Assembly (NCBI GenBank): GCA_900552605.1 | Contig: USAR01000067.1 | Location: 1-7,420, forward strand | Direction: 5' to 3' | DNA: 7,420 bases | Source of the DNA: an uncultured Oscillospiraceae bacterium | GTDB taxonomy: Bacteria > Bacillota > Clostridia > Oscillospirales > Acutalibacteraceae | Shown here: positions 1-6,458 of the stretch, in pieces | Position numbering within the stretch: position 1 is the first letter of the stretch | Layout of the letters: each line of letters begins with the position of its first letter | Position numbers and translations under genes: made by a program | The notes under the pieces: generated by a model | Told to the model about the DNA's origin: nothing | The model's database searches: none | The model's input: only the letters and a program-made list of their open reading frames with translations

Positions 1-1
1 C

Positions 2-739
2 GGTGGTTGGAAATATCTTAAATTCACCGATTCTTCTGTATTAACAGCTGTTATTACCGTTTTCGGTACAGCCGCTTCAATTGTGTCTTGCGCAATGGTT
101 GGCTACGGATTTGCAAGATTCGATTTCCCGCTTAAAAACGCAGTATTCGTGTTGGTTATTTTAACCATCATTGTTCCTGTGCAGACCATTGTTATGTCAA
201 CCTATCTTAACTATTGGTTCTTTGATTTCGGTGGATTACTTAAACCGTTTGGTATTACTGCTAATCTGCTTAATACTGCTTGGGTGTTTGTCTTACCTGC
301 AATTTTTGCAACAGGTCTCAGAAACGGATTATTTATATTCATCTTTAGACAGTTCTTTGCAGGTCAGCCTAAAGACCTTGAGGAGGCAGCACGTATTGAC
401 GGTTGCGGACCTTTTAAAACCTTTATTCGCATAATGGTTCCTCTTGCAGGTCCCGCGTTTGTTACCGTTCTACTGTTCTCAATAGTTTGGCATTGGAACG
501 ATTATTACAGTTCTTCAATTTATTTTACAAACGCTGTAAAACCGATTTCCTGCATGCTTCAAAACCTTGAGAGTGCACTTCAGCTTGGCGCTATTTATGA
601 TAGAAACACAACCAAGTACGAGGTTAGAATGTACTTGATGGGCGGTACATTGCTTTCTGTTTTGCCACCGCTTGTTTTGTATATTTTCACTCAGAAGTTC
701 TTTACGGAGAGTATTGAAAGAACAGGTCTTGTCGGATAA
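2..739 (+). CDS. Sugar ABC transporter permease, MalG-type (CUT1), 5' end outside window
   Basis: This is one of the two inner-membrane subunits of a binding-protein-dependent carbohydrate importer. The frame is already open at base 2, so the true start lies upstream; about 245 codons are present against roughly 280 for the family, so about 30 N-terminal residues are missing. Several hydrophobic helices are visible, starting with the stretch around AVFVLVILTIIVPVQTIVM. The family's cytoplasmic EAA loop, which docks on the ATPase subunit, is clear at bases 383-445: it begins EEAARIDG and ends IRIMVPL, matching the pattern EAA-x3-G-x9-I-x-LP. The C-terminus ESIERTGLVG is typical of CUT1 permeases. 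The partner permease, the solute-binding protein and possibly sugar enzymes are expected upstream. The substrate cannot be told. A hairpin follows 50 bases after the TAA stop, so this is the last gene of its operon. The internal GTG at 83 is not the real start because homology extends upstream of it. Confidence 0.95.
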   Translation, partial: GGWKYLKFTDSSVLTAVITVFGTAASIVSCAMVGYGFARFDFPLKNAVFVLVILTIIVPVQTIVMSTYLNYWFFDFGGLLKPFGITANLLNTAWVFVLPAIFATGLRNGLFIFIFRQFFAGQPKDLEEAARIDGCGPFKTFIRIMVPLAGPAFVTVLLFSIVWHWNDYYSSSIYFTNAVKPISCMLQNLESALQLGAIYDRNTTKYEVRMYLMGGTLLSVLPPLVLYIFTQKFFTESIERTGLVG

Positions 740-789
740 TCGCAGCTTGTACATAGGTCTACGTTTATTTACAATAGAGTGTTAAATTC

Positions 790-818
790 AACCCCCCAGC
801 TTTTTAGCTTGGGGGGTT
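790..818 (+). terminator. Intrinsic-terminator-like hairpin after the permease
   Basis: AACCCCCCA (790-798) pairs with TGGGGGGTT (810-818). The stem continues as GCT/AGC with a bulged T at 809 and a TTTT loop (802-805). The stem is very GC-rich. The downstream tract (GTGTTATTAG) is only weakly T-rich, so termination may be less than complete. It closes the permease operon. Confidence 0.75.
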
Positions 819-819
819 G

Positions 820-1190
820 TGTTATTAGGGCTTTAATTGAGTGAATTTTAACGTATCTCCGATCTCGGACATCGTGCTCAATATAAGTGCATATAATGAT
901 TCACAAAAGAGATATTCAAGAGGTCGAAACCAATATGGCTGAAACTTAAAAAGCAAAAAGTTGCTGATACACTTCTATTTTAACAGGAGACCGAAAGAAG
1001 GACTAATAAGAGCCACCAATCGTCATGCATTGTTTTGCCACCCGTGAAAAGTAACGAAAAATGCAGAAAAATATAATCCATCGCACTATAAAGCATTGCG
1101 TTTTTGCGAGAAATATGCTACTAAACTCTAAACAGCCAAGAAATAATGTTTCTATTTTTTGTGTTGATCCTCTTTGAATTGTGGCCGGCG
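820..1190 (+). other. Gene-poor stretch, no recognisable gene
   Basis: I find no intact gene on either strand and no tRNA-like or array-like structure. The plus frame beginning at GTG 841 is open to 1131 except for TGA codons at 940 and 1045. It reads in part YNPSHYKALRFCEKYATKL, which looks protein-like, but I recognise no family. Two stops in 97 codons of AT-rich DNA is only mildly low. It could be the remnant of a gene lost together with the regulator remnant just downstream, or plain intergenic DNA. Confidence 0.4.
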
Positions 1191-1192
1191 GT

Positions 1193-1399
1193 ATGGATAT
1201 AAGCCATAAAAGCTCGGGAAATTGCTGATTTATAGGGATATGAAAAAACTTTGAAAAGGCTGTGAACATCAGCAACAATGTCATTTCAAAAATGACCGGG
1301 AATGAAGACATCACGGATGAAACCGTGTGAAAGATCTGCAAAGCACCGAAGTGTTCGCCGAATGACATAATAAAATTCGTGCCCGACAGTGATATTTGA
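1193..1399 (+). pseudogene. Remnant of a small YozG-like Cro/CI helix-turn-helix regulator
   Basis: Small XRE regulators of the YozG type (about 65-75 residues) share a recognisable order: an N-terminal ISYKPLWK-like stretch, a helix-turn-helix with NI/LS-x-N/T-x-I-x-KM, then KICKAL-x-C and a DI-x-EFVPD end. The same order is visible here in three frames. MDISHK is read from 1193, GKLLIYRDMKK from 1216, and FEKAVNISNNVISKM from 1250. The last frame continues TGNEDITDETV, a TGA stop at 1328-1330, and then KICKAPKCSPNDIIKFVPD to the TGA at 1397. At least two frameshifts and one internal stop rule out a normal product. The first shift fits loss of one base between 1211 and 1218; the second fits a short deletion near 1249. 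The family assignment comes from remembered sequence patterns, not a search. An antisense frame over the same bases is best seen as a shadow. Confidence 0.7.
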
Positions 1400-1435
1400 T
1401 AATTCCTTAGTATACCGTCTTTGGTAAATGCATAT

Positions 1436-1464
1436 TTGATATCGCCATGCCGAATAAACATAAA
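1436..1464 (+). promoter_or_regulatory. Candidate sigma-70-type promoter for the signalling operon
   Basis: TTGATA (1436-1441) and CATAAA (1459-1464) are separated by 17 bases and match the -35 and -10 consensus at 5 and 4 of 6 positions. They lie about 50 bases before the sensor start at 1517. In AT-rich DNA such pairs arise often by chance, so this is tentative. The start at 1517 has no strong ribosome binding site; GAGAGAGAAAG at 1490-1500 is the only purine-rich stretch before it. Confidence 0.3.
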
Positions 1465-1516
1465 TTGTCAAGTGAAAGATCCTTGTCTGCGAGAGAGAAA
1501 GCGATAGATTCACCCA

Positions 1517-3117
1517 ATGAAACGGAAAACTAAACGGTTGCTCCCGATGATCCTTGTTTTTACGATCATTGCGGCGGCTTATTCTTGCAGGATGCTTGCC
1601 ATGTTCAACATCGGCGGTGTTTACATAAGCTATATCCGTGCGCTGCTTTATATACTTCTGTTTGCCCTGTGGGGCTTTCACCTCGACCGCCGTATTATAC
1701 AGAGGCAGGCACTGCACTGCTTGCGTCTGACAGCGGCGCCTATGCTGGTGTGGCTTGTTTTACGTACACTGAAATACGAGTTTGTCACCGACCTGACAGT
1801 GGCGCGGTACATTTGGTATCTTTACTATCTACCAATGCTTTTTATACCGCTGCTGGGAGTGTATATTGCGCTGTCTTTGGGAAAATAGGAGGAATTTCGC
1901 CTGACCGGAAAGATAGGGGCTTTGGCCGTCATTCCGGCTGTGTTGTTTTTGCTGTTGGTCACCAACTATCTGCATCAACTGACATTTGTATTCAGCAGCG
2001 GAGTGCCGGGAAAACCGGACAATTATTCCTATTCCCACGGTCTTGTTTACTTCTGCTGCCTGGGTTGGATGGTGATCTGCATGTTTTTTCCCTTATCCTT
2101 CTTTTGAAGAAAAGCCGTGTCCCAAGCGGCAGAAAAAAGAGGCTTACACCGTTTGTTATAGGCTGCGCAACGGTTCTGTATGGAATTTTGTATCTGTTGG
2201 GGCTGCCGGCTGTACGCTGGTGGTTCGGCGATATGAATGTGATGTTTTGCCTTTTATATGCGGTAATTTATGAAAGCTGTATACGTTGCAGGATAATACA
2301 GTCCAATACAGGCTATGTCGAACTTTTCGAGGAAACGACTTTGGCAGCATGTATAGCAGATATAAACGGAAATATTGTTATCCGTTCCTAGGCTGCAGGT
2401 GAAGATATGGTTTGCCCGAAGAACGGAATTCAAATCATACATTCCGACGGAATACGCATTTCTTCGGCACCGATCAGCGGCGGATATGCCGTCTGGTAGG
2501 ATAACGTGCGCCCGTTGATCGAACTTCGAACAAAGTTAAGCGAAAACAAGACCAAAATTAAAAACGACAAAGAGAAATTGCAGGAAGCTTATCTCATACA
2601 GAAAAAGCTGAACGAGTTGACCGAAAAAAACCGTATTTATGACGAATTGGAGACAAAGTACGGAAAGCAGATAGCCAGGATAGGACAACTGCTGAAACAA
2701 TGTGAGGGTGCTGAGCCTGTTGAAATACAAAACTTGCTGAAAAGGATTCTTCTGCTCGGCACTTACATCAAGCGTGGTGCCAATCTGTATTTTCTCGGCT
2801 TGGAATACGAGCTTTTGCCGCAGCAGGAGCTTCGGCTGACAGTAGACGAGGCTGTGAGGGTAATGACCGTTTGCGGCACAGAGTGCAGTGTGGTCTATCA
2901 TACAACAAAATCGATGCTTTCGTCGGAGGTGGCACGATTGTTTGATCTTTTGAAGATCGTTGCAGAAACAACGATAGACGGGCTGCATCCTCTGTTTATT
3001 TCCGTATCCGACAGGGAAATGGATCTCTCGGTTGAGTGTGCCGCTGATCTGTCTTTCCTTGTTTCTTCAAATGTAACCGTTAAGCAGGAGGATGGATTGT
3101 GTCTATTCGCACACTGA
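1517..3117 (+). pseudogene. Seven-helix membrane sensor protein, disrupted
   Basis: This resembles the 'histidine kinase N-terminal 7TM' sensors of Clostridia that sit before a separate kinase and a LuxR-type regulator. From ATG 1517 the chain shows about seven hydrophobic helices: near MILVFTIIAAAYSC, ISYIRALLYILLFALW, APMLVWLVLRTL, YLPMLFIPLLGVYIALS, AVIPAVLFLLLVTNYL, LVYFCCLGWMVICMFF and FVIGCATVLYGILYLLG. Next come ESCIRC-x-IIQSNT, a coiled coil (about 2518-2700, rich in K and E) and a C-terminal region with no clear HATPase motifs. The reading frame is broken by TAG at 1886-1888, a one-base loss in the T run at 2078-2083, TAG at 2389-2391 and TAG at 2497-2499, ending at TGA 3115-3117. 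With one base restored the gene would have 534 codons including the stop. The pieces line up in order without missing segments, so the decay looks recent. The likely role was ligand sensing for the kinase that follows; the ligand is unknown. Confidence 0.85.
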
Positions 3118-3119
3118 TA

Positions 3120-3126
3120 GGGGGAG
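3120..3126 (+). promoter_or_regulatory. Ribosome binding site choosing the GTG start of the kinase
   Basis: GGGGGAG lies six bases before GTG 3133. The alternative ATG at 3142 would be 15 bases away, so the GTG is preferred. The site begins three bases after the TGA of the sensor gene, fitting tight operon spacing. Confidence 0.65.
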
Positions 3127-3132
3127 CAAACA

Positions 3133-4116
3133 GTGCATAAAATGAAACGCTTAGGTTTTAATGCCATAAAAGAGAGCTTTGACCGACTTCCCACTGCCGT
3201 ATGTTTTTTTGATAGCACAGGTAGTATCGTCCTCTGCAACCGACAGATGTATCAGTTGAGCCGACAGCTGCTTGACAGCGATATGCAGTATTTAGGTGAG
3301 GTGGAGGAAGCACTGTCTGCCCTTCCGAATGGCTTTATACAGATCCCGGATGTAGAGAATACTTATCGGTTTCCCGATAAAAAGGTATGGAGATTTGAAA
3401 AAAATGTCACCGATCGATATGGGGAGAGCTATATACAGCTTACCGCAGCCGACGTTACCGAGCTGCAGCGTGCTTTGGTGCAGCTCACCGATGACAGCAG
3501 AAAGCTGGAGGAGGATTCGGTGAAATTGAAGCAGCTTTCCGATAATGTAGGGGCATTAGCACGGGAAAAGGAGAGACTTGACGCAAAATCTTCCATGCAC
3601 GACAACCTTGCCGCTTGCATTACACTGACGAAGCAGTACATAACAGGAGAATTTGATGGCATTGATGCGGATGTTGTGTGCCGTGCATGGAAGAAAGTTA
3701 TTACTTTTCAAGGTGCAATCGGTATGTCGGCAAAGGAAAAACTGCTTGATATTGCAAAGACCGGTGGCGTGACCGTAAGGATAAGAGGCGAAGAGCCGAC
3801 TGAAGATGTGGCGGAGTTGATGTACACAGCTATGCAGGTCTGTTTAACCAACGCTATTCAGCATGCCAATGCGACAGAGGTTTCTGTGAATATTTGGGAA
3901 AATGAATGTAGCGATACAGTAATGATACGCAATAACGGAAAACCACCGGAGAAAAAGATTATGGAGGGCGGCGGCCTTACCAATCTGCGCCACAGGATAG
4001 AAAAATCGGGCGGAAAGATGACGGTTCAGAGTTTGCCGGAGTTTTCTTTGGTGATCGAGATGAAGAAACACGAAAACTTGGGGGAGAATAACCTATGGCT
4101 ACAAGGAAAGTATTGA
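3133..4116 (+). CDS. Soluble sensor histidine kinase with PAS-like and HATPase domains
   Basis: This is a cytoplasmic kinase of 327 residues with no membrane helix, the only intact member of the operon. Residues about 17-115 form a PAS-like domain (LPTAVCFFDSTGSIVLCNRQ to YIQLTAADVTEL). A coiled coil follows at about 115-152. The dimerisation segment has SMHDNLAACITL, with His156 as the probable phosphorylated residue, as in HisKA_3-like kinases. The ATPase domain has Asn240 in CLTNAIQHANA (N box) and the glycine-rich EGGGLTNLRHRIEKSGG at about 278-294. The G1 box reads IRNNGKPP, with Asn in place of the usual Asp; I believe this occurs in this sub-family, but activity should not be assumed. 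It starts 15 bases after the sensor gene and overlaps the regulator start by 22 bases, so all three were one operon. It presumably took its signal from the membrane sensor and passed phosphate to the regulator; both partners are now broken. Confidence 0.92.
   Translation: MHKMKRLGFNAIKESFDRLPTAVCFFDSTGSIVLCNRQMYQLSRQLLDSDMQYLGEVEEALSALPNGFIQIPDVENTYRFPDKKVWRFEKNVTDRYGESYIQLTAADVTELQRALVQLTDDSRKLEEDSVKLKQLSDNVGALAREKERLDAKSSMHDNLAACITLTKQYITGEFDGIDADVVCRAWKKVITFQGAIGMSAKEKLLDIAKTGGVTVRIRGEEPTEDVAELMYTAMQVCLTNAIQHANATEVSVNIWENECSDTVMIRNNGKPPEKKIMEGGGLTNLRHRIEKSGGKMTVQSLPEFSLVIEMKKHENLGENNLWLQGKY
4080..4086 (+). promoter_or_regulatory. Ribosome binding site of the response regulator
   Basis: GGGGGAG lies eight bases before ATG 4095 and inside the 3' end of the kinase gene. 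It fixes the regulator start at 4095, upstream of the internal stop at 4128. Confidence 0.6.
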
Positions 4117-4747
4117 TTGTTGAAGATTAGGCACTTGCGAGAACATATCTGTGTTACTGCGTGGAGAAGTGCACAGATTGCGAGGTTGTGGGTACGCTTA
4201 CACGTGCTGATGCGGCGCTTCGCCGCTGCGGTGAGGGACACATAGACTTGATTCTCATGGATATATGCACCGAAAGTGACTCGGACGCTCTGACTGCTGT
4301 CGAATCGATCAAGAAGCTTTATCCCGGGATAAAAATCGTTATGGTGACCTCCATGCCGGAGGGACGATTTCTTGATCGTGCAAAAAAATCGGCGCCGACA
4401 GCTTCTGGTATAAGGATTCCCCTTCAGGCGACCTTGTAGGTGTAATTAACGGTACTCTTTCCGGTAAGCACTTCTGGCCGGACAGCGTACCGAGTGTGCG
4501 GCTTGACAATACACTTTCCTGTGAACTGTCTGACCGTGAGATGGAGACACTGCGTCTGCTTTGTGAGGGAAAAACCAATGCCGAGATTGCCGAAAAACTT
4601 AATGTAGCCGAATCCTCGGTGCGAACCTATATTAACCGAATGCTGGAAAAAACAGGTTATACAAACCGCAACCGACTGATGATTGCAGCCGTTGGCAAAC
4701 GGATGGTGGTGCCCGGATGTTGGCTTGAAGAACACAAAGAAATCTAA
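4095..4747 (+). pseudogene. NarL/LuxR-type response regulator, disrupted by a TAG and a frameshift
   Basis: The product would be a DNA-binding response regulator, the output of the upstream kinase. The receiver starts MATRKVLIVED and then meets TAG at 4128-4130, where family members commonly have Gln (VEDQ). It continues in frame with ALARTYLCYCVEKC and the phospho-acceptor Asp56 in LILMD (codon 4260-4262), then Thr85 in MVTS. At the A7 run 4382-4388 one base appears missing: the frame carrying GADSFWYK and the C-terminal domain is shifted by -1. The LuxR-type helix-turn-helix is complete: LSDREMETLRLLCEGKTNAE through VRTYINRMLEKTGYTNRNRL. Restoring one base gives 218 codons including the stop, the normal size for the family. 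As sequenced, only a receiver fragment could start after the TAG, and the DNA-binding part would need its own start (for example ATG-less codons near 4496). Regulated genes are unknown. Confidence 0.88.
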
Positions 4748-4787
4748 TGTATATGCAACGAATCAGATGGTTATATGCATTCATATG

Positions 4788-4820
4788 AAGCCGCCCGGCT
4801 AATAGAAAGCCGGGCGGCTT
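4788..4820 (+). terminator. Strong intrinsic terminator of the signalling operon
   Basis: AAGCCGCCCGGCT (4788-4800) pairs perfectly over 13 bases with AGCCGGGCGGCTT (4808-4820) around a seven-base loop. It is followed by TGCTGTTGTTT, a moderately T-rich tail. It lies 41 bases after the regulator stop and separates the operon from the promoter at 4901. Confidence 0.9.
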
Positions 4821-4883
4821 TGCTGTTGTTTAAAATTAAAACAGTTATGCGTTCATAATTTGTTTACAATTTAAGCAGCATTT

Positions 4884-4901
4884 GTCCTCGCTTTTGAGGA
4901 C
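4884..4901. repeat. Small inverted repeat next to the -35 region
   Basis: GTCCTC (4884-4889) and GAGGAC (4896-4901) form a perfect six-base inverted repeat around GCTTTT. The right arm touches the -35 element at 4901. It could be a regulator binding site or chance. Confidence 0.3.
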
Positions 4902-4929
4902 AGACAGACCCTCTTTTTCTTGATATAAT
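4901..4929 (+). promoter_or_regulatory. Extended -10 promoter before the chimeric gene
   Basis: TGATATAAT (4921-4929) contains a perfect TATAAT preceded by the TG of an extended -10. CAGACA (4901-4906) is a partial -35 (4 of 6) with a 17-base spacer. Transcription would begin near 4936, about 60 bases before the ATG at 4996. It presumably belonged to the receiver-like gene whose first codons are kept at 4996. Confidence 0.7.
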
Positions 4930-4980
4930 GATGTTGAAAAGATAGATGAAACAAATATATCGGGTATATCATGAAGGAAA

Positions 4981-4986
4981 AGGAGG
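4981..4986 (+). promoter_or_regulatory. Consensus ribosome binding site for the chimeric gene
   Basis: AGGAGG lies nine bases before ATG 4996. The ATG at 4988 is too close to be used. This supports 4996 as a genuine ancestral start codon. Confidence 0.8.
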
Positions 4987-4995
4987 GATGGTTCG

Positions 4996-5130
4996 ATGAA
5001 AAAAATTGTGGTCGATATGCAGAATTTTCTGTTCGGCGATTCCATAGCGACTGCTTTCAAAAATTCGAACTATGATATCGATGTGCTTCGTGCGGAGACA
5101 CCGCAGGATATCTACGCAAAGCATAATCAA
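4996..5130 (+). pseudogene. Amino-terminal stub of a receiver-like protein, fused in frame to a surface protein
   Basis: The first ~40-45 codons read MKKIVVDMQNFLFGDSIATA and then KNSNYDIDVLRAETPQDI. I recognise this opening from small clostridial receiver-like proteins that start MKKI-x-VDMQN and continue for 120 or more residues through a typical receiver fold. Here the rest of that fold is absent: from about base 5110-5150 the sequence becomes beta-helix surface protein (LYQSGGKSALTNC and onwards). The stub keeps its own promoter and ribosome binding site. The exact junction cannot be placed without a comparison with intact relatives. It may result from a deletion or recombination between two genes, or be an assembly chimera. 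The receiver assignment is from memory and moderately sure. Confidence 0.6.
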
Positions 5131-5322
5131 GAAGTGCTGTACCAAAGCGGCGGTAAATCAGCTCTTACAAACTGCAAGCCTTCATCCGTAGGTAATGTTG
5201 CGCATGATTCGAGTATTGATAAAACTGATTCTAATTGCGGTATAAATGTAAGCTATAACGGCGAGCTTAGCTTATACAATATTATTGTTAAGAATAACCA
5301 TTCAGGCACAAAGCAAACAGCC

Positions 5323-5850
5323 GGCGGCGGTATTTATGCTAGCACCGGCACAGTAAAGCTTTATAATTGTACCGTTAAAGATAACACCACCTCGGTGAAA
5401 GGCGGCGGTATCGGCGCGGTAAACCGCTCAAATGTCAGCATTTACGGCGGCGAAATATCCGGTAACACTTCAAAAGAAAGCGCCGGCGGCATTTATGTCG
5501 GCAGCAACACTACGGTAAACATAGAAGGAACAACGATAAATAATAATACAGCAGACGGTACCGCCGGCGGCGTTTACGGTGATAACAATTCTACCGTTAA
5601 CATAAACAATGCGACAATAAGCTATAATAAAGCCGCAATAAATTCTAATAATGCTGCAAGCGGAGCCGGCGGCGTTTATGGTATAGGTTCAAGCAAAATC
5701 AGTATAAACGTTTCAACAATCGAATCCAATAATTCCGGCGGTAGCGGCGGCGGCATCTACTTTAATAGATACGGCACAAGCAACGGCAGGTTAAGTGTAA
5801 CCGATAGCACGGTGCGTTATAATTACACCAGGTATCAAGGCGGCGGTATT
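5323..5850 (+). repeat. Seven beta-helix coils with GGxI/VY markers
   Basis: The coil markers GGGIY, GGGIG, GGIYV, GGVYG, GGVYG, GGGIY and GGGIC begin at bases 5323, 5401, 5485, 5566, 5668, 5746 and 5839. The spacing is 26, 28, 27, 34, 26 and 31 codons. Each coil carries an N-rich turn such as ISGNTS, INNNTA or ISYNKA. The repeat is at protein level; the DNA copies have diverged, apart from the recurring GGCGGC core. Confidence 0.85.
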
Positions 5851-5858
5851 TGTGCTAT

Positions 5859-6458
5859 GTCAATATATATATCGGCGGAAATATGACTGTAACCAATAAC
5901 TACATAGGAAACGGCGATGCAAGCAAGAGATATAAAGATGGTATTTACGTTCATAGCTTAGCCGATTATACTGTTAATGTCAACAGCGAGCTTACAGGAG
6001 GCAAGATAGGAATTTATGCCGCTGCCAATACCTACCCGGTTGTCGTCGTAAAGGGTGCTAACGGCTATAAGCTCACGCAAAGCGATTTTGAAAAGTTTGA
6101 AGCATTAAGTGTGTCAAATTCTTTCGAAGTTGCTATGAAAGATGAAGGAATAGTTTTCAAGAAAAAACTGAAAGAGCTGAAAGTCGAAGATGTAACGGTT
6201 ACACTTCCTGTGGGAGGCACTTACGACGGATATGCAAGACATGCAACCGTTACCAAAAACACCGGTATAGACTGCGGTGACTTAAGTATAAGCTACTACG
6301 ACGAAAACTGCAAAAAGCTCGCTTATCCTCCGGTTGATGCAGGTACGTACACTTTTAAAGTCACTGCACAGGAAAACAGTGTTTATAATGCGGCTGAGCT
6401 TTTGTCGCCGGATTGGAAATTCACGATTTTGCCAAAGAATGTTTATAGATACGATTAA
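5859..6458 (+). pseudogene. Beta-helix surface protein, second segment with MBG/YDG-like domain
   Basis: This continues the surface protein in the -1 frame from about 5859 (SNIYIGGNMTVTNNYIGNG) to TAA 6456-6458. The end of the helix leads into a linker, ALSVSNSFEVAMKDEGIVF, and then to an Ig-like domain of the MBG/YDG type: VTLPVGGTYDGYARHATV, then PVDAGTYTFKVTA and WKFTIL. The YDG and DAGTY signatures are characteristic of repeats in bacterial cell-wall and adhesin proteins. An internal ATG is present near 5883 but has no good ribosome binding site, so independent translation is unlikely. It stops because one base is missing near 6453. Confidence 0.8.

Larger units (their letters stand above)
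4996..5886 (+). pseudogene. Chimeric frame: receiver-like start plus beta-helix surface protein (first segment)
   Basis: After the receiver-like first ~45 residues, the rest of this 296-codon frame is a right-handed parallel beta-helix rich in Gly, Asn, Ser and Thr. It resembles polymorphic-membrane-protein or adhesin-type passenger regions of secreted clostridial proteins. Coils are marked by GG(G/-)(I/V)Y motifs with NN-containing turns. Such proteins normally act outside the cell, yet this frame has no signal peptide, because its own 5' end has been replaced. It closes at TGA 5884-5886 after a -1 shift. The preceding codons GCT ATG are followed by TCAATATATATATC; one extra A would give SNIYIGGNMTVTNNY, which is the frame that continues downstream. 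If translated, the product would be a cytoplasmic, truncated beta-helix. Confidence 0.8.

Noticed and set aside
1003..1461. 152-codon minus-strand open frame, partly hydrophobic
   Set aside because: It lies antisense to the YozG-like remnant, has no recognisable family or ribosome binding site, and its hydrophobic look comes from reading A/T-rich plus-strand codons backwards.
1286..1717. 143-codon minus-strand open frame
   Set aside because: It overlaps the start of the membrane sensor on the opposite strand and has no family resemblance; a shadow of real coding sequence.
1585..2084. Frame +1 open region upstream of the sensor frameshift
   Set aside because: Only the part after about 2084 encodes sensor sequence; the earlier part is low-quality, Cys- and Arg-rich shadow translation.
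2536..2988. 150-codon minus-strand open frame
   Set aside because: Antisense to the coiled-coil and C-terminal part of the sensor, which is clearly the coding strand.
4748..4787. Direct repeat TATATGCA at 4750 and 4772
   Set aside because: Only eight AT-rich bases, between a stop codon and a terminator; likely chance.
740..5000. Insertion sequence or transposon explaining the decay
   Set aside because: I saw no transposase, no matching terminal inverted repeats and no target duplications at the edges of the broken genes.
5323..5850. Possible CRISPR-like or tandem DNA repeat array from recurring GGCGGC
   Set aside because: The period follows protein coils of uneven length (26-34 codons) and the DNA between GGC cores is diverged; it is a beta-helix repeat.
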